Shown: in pieces, positions 7,133 through 11,554 of the stretch
Position numbering within the stretch: the first letter of the stretch is position 1
Layout of the letters: each line of letters begins with the position of its first letter
Source: Gemmatimonadales bacterium
GTDB lineage: Bacteria > Gemmatimonadota > Gemmatimonadetes > Gemmatimonadales > GWC2-71-9
Direction: 5' to 3'
Length of the DNA: 11,554 bases
Assembly (NCBI GenBank): GCA_013813145.1
Contig: JACCSE010000133.1
Location: 1 to 11,554 of the forward strand
Program-made: the position numbers and the translations under genes
Notes under the pieces: model-generated
What the model was told of the DNA's origin: nothing
The model's input: only the letters and a program-made list of their open reading frames with translations
Databases searched by the model: none

Positions 7133-7207
7133 CCCAGCAACGACAAGGGGGCCTCACCGTAGCACTGTGCGCTTGTGCGAAGGGGAGGCCCCCTTGTCGT
7201 TGCTGGG
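7133..7207. repeat. Perfect 23-bp inverted repeat with 29-bp centre
   Basis: The left arm (7133-7155) starts CCCAGCAACGACAAGG. The right arm (7185-7207) is its exact reverse complement, ending CCTTGTCGTTGCTGGG. The centre at 7156-7184 is ACCGTAGCACTGTGC followed by GCTTGTGCGAAGGG. The right arm ends 31 bp from the tyrS stop. No target-site duplication is evident and there is no T-tract. It could be a strong bidirectional transcription stop or RNA-stabilising stem for tyrS and the ATPase gene, or a miniature mobile palindrome. It is unrelated in sequence to the ATCCCGAG repeats. Confidence 0.8.
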
Positions 7208-7238
7208 CCAGCGGAGCCATCCGAGGCGATCCCCAGGC

Positions 7239-8486
7239 CTACCCTTCGATCACGAGTCGCACGTAGTTCTTCTTCCCCTTCCGCAGAATCACGAACCGCG
7301 CCTCAGGCGGACCCTGCAGCGTGCCTTCCCCCAGGTGCAACTCCACGCTGTCGATCTGCCGGCCGTTGAGATAGAAGCCCTTCCCCTGGATCCCCCGCCG
7401 CGCATCCGCCTTCGAGCTGGCAAGGCCGCTCGCCACGAGGACCTCGACCACCGGCAGCCCCTCGGGCAGCTCGGAGCGGGCGACCCGCCGCTCCGGCATC
7501 TCGGGCAAGACCTCCAGCGAGCCGCCGAACAACGCCTCGCTGGTCTGGATGGCCTGGTCCGCGGCCGCGGTGCCGTGGATGATGCTGGTGATCTCCCGCG
7601 CCAGCTCCCGCTGCGCCGCGCGGCGACCGGGCTCCCTGCCGTGCTCGGCCATGACCGCGGCGATCCGCTCGAGCGGCAGGAAGGTGAACAGCTTGAGATA
7701 TCGCTCGACGTCCGCGTCTTCGGTGTTGAGCCAGAACTGGTAGAAGTGGTAGGCGCTGGTCCGCGCGGGGTCGAGCCAGATGTTGCCGCCTTCGCTCTTC
7801 CCGAACTTGGCGCCCGCCGCGGTGGTCAGAAGCGGGAACACCAGCCCATGGACCTGCTTGCCCTCGCGGCGGCCGACCAGCTCGATCCCGGCGGTGATGT
7901 TGCCCCACTGGTCGCTGCCGCCCATCTGGAGCTCGCAGCCTTCGGTGCGGTGGAGATGCCAGAAGTCGTACGCCTGGACCACCATGTAGCTGAACTCGGT
8001 GTACGAGATCCCGGTCTCCAGCCGGCTCCGGACCGACTCTTTCTGCAGCATGTAGCCGAGGGTGAAATGCTTGCCGGTGTCGCGGAAGAACTCCATCAGC
8101 CGGAGGCCTCGCAGCCAGTCGGCGTTGTTCCGCATCCGCGCGGCGTTGCTGCCCTCGAAGGAGAGAAACCGCGTCAGTTGCCGGGCGATGCCCTGCGAGT
8201 TCCGGTCGATCTGATCCAGGCCCAGCATCGGGCGCTCGTCGCGCTTACCGCTGGGGTCGCCCACCATTCCGGTGCCGCCGCCTACCAGCGCGATGGGCGA
8301 ATGCCCGAACCGTTGGAGCCAGGCGAGCCCCATCACCGGCACCAGGCTGCCCACGTGGAGCGAGTCCGCCGTGGGGTCGAAGCCGACGTATGCCGTCAGC
8401 GGGGTCGCGCGCAGCCGTTCGGCCAACCCGGGCGTGGCGTCCTGCACGAAGCCGCGGGCCGCCAACGTGGTGAGAAGGTCGGTCAT
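7239..8486 (-). CDS. tyrS: Tyrosine--tRNA ligase
   Basis: A 415-residue class Ic aminoacyl-tRNA synthetase that joins tyrosine to tRNA-Tyr using ATP in the cytoplasm. The tyrosine-binding region AYVGFDPTADSLHVGS (residues 32-47) contains the HIGH-type motif as HVGS at 44-47. GGSDQWGN at 189-196 is the TyrRS signature that separates it from TrpRS. The KMSKS loop is KFGKS at 227-231. A C-terminal S4 RNA-binding domain (about 345-400) includes ASGLASSKADARRGIQGKGFYLNG. Length and motif spacing match bacterial TyrS. ATG 8486 is the natural start. No Shine-Dalgarno sequence is seen, but TACGAT lies 7 nt upstream, which suggests a leaderless transcript. The frame stays open for a long way upstream only because it runs antisense to the divergent PBP gene. 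There is no room for a T-box leader in the 54-bp gap. Confidence 0.97.
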   Translation of the reverse strand: MTDLLTTLAARGFVQDATPGLAERLRATPLTAYVGFDPTADSLHVGSLVPVMGLAWLQRFGHSPIALVGGGTGMVGDPSGKRDERPMLGLDQIDRNSQGIARQLTRFLSFEGSNAARMRNNADWLRGLRLMEFFRDTGKHFTLGYMLQKESVRSRLETGISYTEFSYMVVQAYDFWHLHRTEGCELQMGGSDQWGNITAGIELVGRREGKQVHGLVFPLLTTAAGAKFGKSEGGNIWLDPARTSAYHFYQFWLNTEDADVERYLKLFTFLPLERIAAVMAEHGREPGRRAAQRELAREITSIIHGTAAADQAIQTSEALFGGSLEVLPEMPERRVARSELPEGLPVVEVLVASGLASSKADARRGIQGKGFYLNGRQIDSVELHLGEGTLQGPPEARFVILRKGKKNYVRLVIEG

Positions 8487-8493
8487 AGCGGCA

Positions 8494-8523
8494 ATCGTAA
8501 CCCGCTGGAATCGGGCCCCGCAA
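8494..8523 (-). promoter_or_regulatory. Candidate tyrS promoter (-35 TTGCGG, -10 TACGAT)
   Basis: On the minus strand TTGCGG (8523-8518) and TACGAT (8499-8494) are 18 bp apart. The -10 box ends 7 nt before the ATG at 8486, so transcription would start at or very near the start codon. The box lies in the 54-bp gap shared with the divergent PBP promoter. Confidence 0.45.
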
Positions 8524-8528
8524 CCGCC

Positions 8529-8534
8529 TAGTAT
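8529..8534 (+). promoter_or_regulatory. Candidate -10 box (leaderless type) for the PBP gene
   Basis: TAGTAT ends 6 nt before the ATG at 8541. A poor -35 match (TGGAAT) lies 17 bp upstream at 8506-8511. No Shine-Dalgarno sequence is visible before the gene. The spacing equals that before the second glycosyltransferase and nearly that before tyrS. It overlaps the upstream side of the divergent tyrS promoter. Confidence 0.45.
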
Positions 8535-8540
8535 TCCCGC

Positions 8541-10829
8541 ATGGACCGCCGGCAATTCATCGACAGTATCCGCGCCCGGCTCACCCCTCGCGCGCGGCGC
8601 AACCTCCTGGTGTCCGTTCTGGGGGCTTTCGCCTTCGGGCTCGCCGTGCTGCTTGCCGCCTGGACCCGAGCCTGCGCCGGCAACAGTTGCCCCTCGATCG
8701 ACGAGTTGGGCGGGTACGACCCCGACCAGGCCTCCAAGGTCTACGCCGCCGACGGCCGCCTCATCACCGACCTCGGGCTCGAGCGCCGCACCGTGGTGCC
8801 TCTCGGCGAGATGTCGCCCTTCGTGAAGGCCGCGTTCATCATCACCGAGGACAAGCGGTTCTACGAGCACGAGGGGGTCGACTGGATCCGGGTGCTCGGC
8901 GCGATCAAGAACAACGTGTTCGAGATGCGGGTGGCGGAGGGATTCTCCACCATCACCATGCAGCTCGCCCGCAATCTCTGGCCCGAGGACATCAGCGGCC
9001 GCGACAAGTCGCTCCGCCGCAAGCTCCGCGAGGCCAAAGTGGCGCAGGAGATCGAGGAGGAATATCCCAAGGACAAGGTCCTCGAGCTCTACCTCAATCA
9101 GATCGATCTGGGGAACCGGGCCTACGGCGTCGAATCGGCCTCCCAGCGCTATTTCGGGAAGTCGGTTCGGGACCTCAACGTGGCTGAGGCGGCCCTGCTG
9201 GCCGCCATCCCCAAGGCGCCTTCCCGCTACAACCCGCGCAAGAACCCCAATCTCAGCGTGCAGCGCCGGAACACGGTGCTGAACCTGCTCCGCGACAACG
9301 AGCTCCTGAGCCCGGAGGAAACCGAGCGGTGGAAGGCGTACCCGCTGCTCCTGTCTTCCCGCTCCGACTACAGCGCCGTCGCCGAGTACTTCACCGAGTA
9401 CGTTCGGCAGCAGCTCGACGCCCGTTTCGGCGGCGACCTCTACCGCTCGGGCTACCGGATCTACACCACGCTGGATCTCGACGCCCAGCAGGCGGCCGAG
9501 CGGGCGCTCGAGGCACGGCTGGAGGCGATCGAGAGCGGGGCGGATGGTAAGTTCGCCCATCCCAGCTACCAGGATTACCAGGAAGCCCGCGCCGACAACG
9601 GGGAGGAGGGCGGGAAGGTCACCACGCCCTACCTCCAGGGGCTGGTGGTCACCCTGGAGGCGAAGACCGGCCACATCCGCGCGATGGTCGGCGGCCGCGA
9701 CTTCGGCGACAGCAAGTTCAACCGGGCCACCCAGGCGCTCCGGCAGCCGGGCTCGACCTTCAAGCCCATCGTCTTCGCCGCCGCCGTCGAGTCGGGCTAC
9801 CCGCTCTCGCACGTGATGGTGGACGACTCGCTCAGCATGATCATCAAGGAGGACGAGCCGCCCTGGACCCCGCAGAACTACGATCTGGAGTTCGACGGGG
9901 CGATGACGCTGCGCCGGGCGCTCTACCTCTCCCGCAACATCATCGCCATCAAGCTCGGAATGGAGCTGGGCGAGCAGGCCGTCGTCAGCGAGGCGACCAA
10001 GTTCGGGATCAGCACCCGGGTGCCCCGAGTCCCCTCGATTCACATCGGCTCGGCCGACGTGATCCCACTGGAGATGATCGCGGCCTACACCACCTTCGCC
10101 AACCTCGGCGTGCGGACGGTGCCGAACGCCATCTTGCGAGTGGAGGACCGGTGCGGGAAAATCATCTGGCAGCCGCCGGTGCGGACGGTGGCGGTCATGG
10201 ATACCGCGCACGCCTGGCTGATCACGGACGCGCTGCGCGACGTGGTCCGGCACGGAACCGCCGTGGGCTCGGTGGGGTCGCGGATCGACTTCCCCGCCGG
10301 CGGCAAGACCGGCACGACCAACGACGGTTTCGACGTCTGGTTCATCGGGTTCACGCCCGATCTGGTGACCGGCGTCTGGATCGGATTCGACCAGCCGAAG
10401 AAGATCAAGAACAACGCGCAGGGCGGCGTGCTGGCGGCACCGGCCTGGACCGCCATGATGCGGGAGATCTACGAGCGCCGGGCCCGGCCCTCCGCCTGGC
10501 CCCGCCCCGACGGACTCAGCGCGCTCGATATCGATAAGACCACCGGGTATAAGGCCACGCCCTTCTGTCCCAAGGACGTGCACTACATCGAGTCGTTCGT
10601 CCCGGGAACCGAGCCGGTGGCGTTCTGTCCCATCCACTCGCCGTTCGGCACCGTGGGCGGGGTAATGGGCGGAACCACGGGACCGGTGCCCGGCATGCCG
10701 TCGCCGACCGCACCGGCTGCCCCCACGGCGCAGCCGATCACCCCGAGCACCACGCCGGCCGCCACCGAGCCCGTCCCCGGCACCGGCGTGATGGGCGGCT
10801 CCGGCCCGCCGGGCAGCGCGCCGAACTGA
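8541..10829 (+). CDS. Class A penicillin-binding protein, PBP1A family (complete copy)
   Basis: A 762-residue bifunctional peptidoglycan synthase. A short cytoplasmic N-terminus precedes one membrane segment (about 21-41, LLVSVLGAFAFGLAVLLAAW). The GT51 glycosyltransferase domain contains EDKRFYEHEGVDW with catalytic E103, GFSTITMQLARN, and KVLELYLNQIDLGNRAYG. It polymerises lipid II. The transpeptidase domain has STFK with nucleophile S405 and K408, SRN at 464-466, and KTGTT starting at K589; it cross-links stem peptides and is the beta-lactam target. The linker between the domains is short, with no OB-fold insert of the kind in proteobacterial PBP1A. After the catalytic core there is a two-cysteine segment (FCPKD ... 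FVPGTEP ... FCPIH) and a Pro/Thr/Ala/Gly-rich tail of about 50 residues. It is divergent from tyrS. A second, inverted copy of its 3' end follows at 11056. All catalytic motifs are intact. Confidence 0.96.
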   Translation: MDRRQFIDSIRARLTPRARRNLLVSVLGAFAFGLAVLLAAWTRACAGNSCPSIDELGGYDPDQASKVYAADGRLITDLGLERRTVVPLGEMSPFVKAAFIITEDKRFYEHEGVDWIRVLGAIKNNVFEMRVAEGFSTITMQLARNLWPEDISGRDKSLRRKLREAKVAQEIEEEYPKDKVLELYLNQIDLGNRAYGVESASQRYFGKSVRDLNVAEAALLAAIPKAPSRYNPRKNPNLSVQRRNTVLNLLRDNELLSPEETERWKAYPLLLSSRSDYSAVAEYFTEYVRQQLDARFGGDLYRSGYRIYTTLDLDAQQAAERALEARLEAIESGADGKFAHPSYQDYQEARADNGEEGGKVTTPYLQGLVVTLEAKTGHIRAMVGGRDFGDSKFNRATQALRQPGSTFKPIVFAAAVESGYPLSHVMVDDSLSMIIKEDEPPWTPQNYDLEFDGAMTLRRALYLSRNIIAIKLGMELGEQAVVSEATKFGISTRVPRVPSIHIGSADVIPLEMIAAYTTFANLGVRTVPNAILRVEDRCGKIIWQPPVRTVAVMDTAHAWLITDALRDVVRHGTAVGSVGSRIDFPAGGKTGTTNDGFDVWFIGFTPDLVTGVWIGFDQPKKIKNNAQGGVLAAPAWTAMMREIYERRARPSAWPRPDGLSALDIDKTTGYKATPFCPKDVHYIESFVPGTEPVAFCPIHSPFGTVGGVMGGTTGPVPGMPSPTAPAAPTAQPITPSTTPAATEPVPGTGVMGGSGPPGSAPN

Positions 10830-11055
10830 TGAGTTTCGCTCGGTGACGGCGGAGCGATCCCGAGCCCTTCCTACGCGGCATCCCGAGCGGAGCGATTCGG
10901 CTCGCACATGCGTGTGAGGCTCGATGCTCGGGCATGGGGTGCTCGAGTGCGTCAGCGAGCCGATCCCTCGCTCCGCTCGAGACGACGCGTAGAACGGCTC
11001 GGGATGACTCGCAGGAAGAGATCGGGATGGCTCCGCCTTCACCGACCGCCACTCA
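10830..11055. repeat. Imperfect palindromic spacer between the two convergent PBP genes
   Basis: The homology between the two PBP genes continues past both stops for roughly 55-60 bp. Both read TGATGAG, then a CGGTGA and GGCGGAG region, then ATCCCGA, CTTCCT and CATCCCGAG in matching order on opposite strands. The middle holds diverged ATCCCGAG-family elements: CATCCCGAGCGGAGCGA at 10879-10895, GATCCCTCGCTCCGCTCG around 10962-10979, and CTCGGGATGAC at 10998-11008. No gene or T-tract terminator is seen. The axis of symmetry is near 10942. Confidence 0.65.
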
Positions 11056-11554
11056 TCAGTTCGGAGCGGTGCCCGGCGGGCCGGAGCCGCCCATCGCGCC
11101 GGTACCGGGAACGGGCTCTGTCGTGGCCGGCGAGGTGTTCGGGATCGTGGGCTGGGCCGTGGGAGCGGCCGGCGCGGTCGGCGACCGCATGCCGGGCTCC
11201 GGTCCCGTGGTTCCGCCCATCACCCCGCCCACGGCGCCGAAGGGCGAGTGGATGGGACAGAACCCCAGCGGCTCGGTGCCGGGGACGAACGACTCGATGT
11301 AGTGCACGTCCTTGGGGCAGAACGGCGTCGCCTTGTACCCGGTGGTCCGGTCGATGTCGAGTGCGCTGAGCCCCGCGGGACGGGGCCAGGCGGCCGGGGG
11401 CGCGCGGCGCTCGTAGATCTCCCGCATCATGGCGGTCCAGGCCGGTGCCGCCAGCACGCCGCCCTGTGCGTTGTTCTTGATCTTCTTCGGCTGGTCGAAC
11501 CCGATCCAGACGCCGGTTACCAGGTCGGGCGTGAAGCCGATGAACCAGACGTCG
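11056..11554 (-). CDS. Second class A penicillin-binding protein, C-terminal part only (continues past window)
   Basis: On the minus strand 165 codons plus a TGA (11058-11056) are visible. They begin at DVWFIGFTPDLVTGVWIGFD, a short distance after where the KTG motif would lie, so the catalytic motifs are outside the window. Aligned by eye with the complete copy at 8541-10829, about 149 of 165 residues are identical, with no gaps. About 51 of roughly 498 bases differ, many at third positions. The first 50 or so residues are identical in protein sequence, and changes cluster in the Pro/Thr tail (for example GPEPGMRSPT here against GPVPGMPSPT there). The paired-cysteine segment is kept. This pattern fits a real diverged paralog under selection rather than a decaying fragment. 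Whether the rest of the gene is complete cannot be seen. Confidence 0.9.
   Translation of the reverse strand, partial: DVWFIGFTPDLVTGVWIGFDQPKKIKNNAQGGVLAAPAWTAMMREIYERRAPPAAWPRPAGLSALDIDRTTGYKATPFCPKDVHYIESFVPGTEPLGFCPIHSPFGAVGGVMGGTTGPEPGMRSPTAPAAPTAQPTIPNTSPATTEPVPGTGAMGGSGPPGTAPN

Larger units (their letters stand above)
6947..7238. other. Convergent intergenic region rich in hairpins
   Basis: No convincing gene is present between the convergent ATPase and tyrS stops. Three inverted repeats occur in series: a short hairpin at 6970-6986, an imperfect one at 6999-7053, and a perfect 23-bp-arm repeat at 7133-7207. Short open frames here have no ribosome binding site or recognisable features. 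One minus-strand frame ends LSLEEIHAAE at a TAG near 7095-7097 and reads like a protein C-terminus, but it runs back into the palindrome without a clear start. Confidence 0.5.

Noticed and set aside
7133..7207. Site-specific DNA inversion switch
   Set aside because: Inverting the centre would join GEAPLSLLG to CSLSLEEIHAAE in a frame starting at a GTG, which is curious. However, a 29-bp centre is very short for recombinase inversion, no recombinase is nearby, and the same reading exists without inversion.
7167..8531. 454-codon plus-strand frame over tyrS
   Set aside because: It is antisense to tyrS, whose motifs are complete; no domain is visible in the plus frame.
8487..8540. T-box or other leader control of tyrS
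   Set aside because: The gap to the divergent PBP gene is only 54 bp, too short for a T-box, and the candidate promoter leaves no leader.
8487..11042. tyrS frame open far upstream, giving a 1267-codon minus-strand frame
   Set aside because: Everything upstream of ATG 8486 runs antisense to the PBP gene and has no domain character; it is rich in Arg, Gly, His and Asp, as expected for an antisense frame in high-GC coding DNA.
10830..11554. Second PBP copy as a simple fold-back sequencing artefact
   Set aside because: A fold-back would give identical sequence; about 51 differences with many at third positions point to a diverged copy. A strain-merge misassembly is not excluded and is listed as a refuting test.
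1..11554. CRISPR array, tRNA, rRNA, prophage or transposase
   Set aside because: No regularly spaced direct repeats, no cloverleaf or rRNA-like sequence, and no phage or transposase motifs were seen in reading the window.

Overview
High-GC bacterial DNA (by eye about two thirds G+C) with dense genes, strong third-position G/C bias and long open antisense frames. No single gene fixes the lineage. The high-GC style, short dispersed ATCCCGAG palindromes, promoter-like boxes 6-7 nt before start codons, and an OB-less class A penicillin-binding protein with a Pro/Thr tail would suit a soil phylum such as Gemmatimonadota. That placement is inference only.

Layout. (1) 1-2845, plus strand: a cell-surface glycan cassette. 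It holds the 3' part of a WcaL-like GT4 glycosyltransferase, a second complete GT4 glycosyltransferase, and a SAM-dependent methyltransferase whose ATG overlaps the preceding stop. (2) 2814-3875, minus strand: a patatin-like lipid acyl hydrolase carrying a C-terminal single-cluster ferredoxin domain. Its 3' end overlaps the methyltransferase by 32 bp. (3) 3876-4133: a divergent intergenic region with a REP-like inverted repeat. (4) 4134-5297, plus: a class V PLP-dependent aminotransferase-fold enzyme. (5) 5375-6946, plus: a HerA-like/DUF853 (YjgR family) ATPase. (6) 6947-7238: a convergent intergenic region rich in hairpins, including a perfect 23-bp inverted repeat. (7) 7239-8486, minus: tyrS. 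(8) 8541-10829, plus: a complete class A penicillin-binding protein, divergent from tyrS across a 54-bp promoter region. (9) 11056 to window end, minus: the C-terminal part of a second, about 90% identical PBP in tail-to-tail orientation. The spacer between the two copies is itself an imperfect palindrome.

How the genes fit together. Most of the window concerns the envelope: glycan assembly and modification (glycosyltransferases, methyltransferase), lipid hydrolysis (patatin) and peptidoglycan synthesis (two PBPs). tyrS and the YjgR-like ATPase are housekeeping-type genes. I see no phage, transposase, CRISPR, tRNA or rRNA. The points most worth a second look are the patatin-ferredoxin fusion, the inverted PBP duplication, the perfect palindrome at 7133-7207, and the repeated leaderless-type promoter arrangement.
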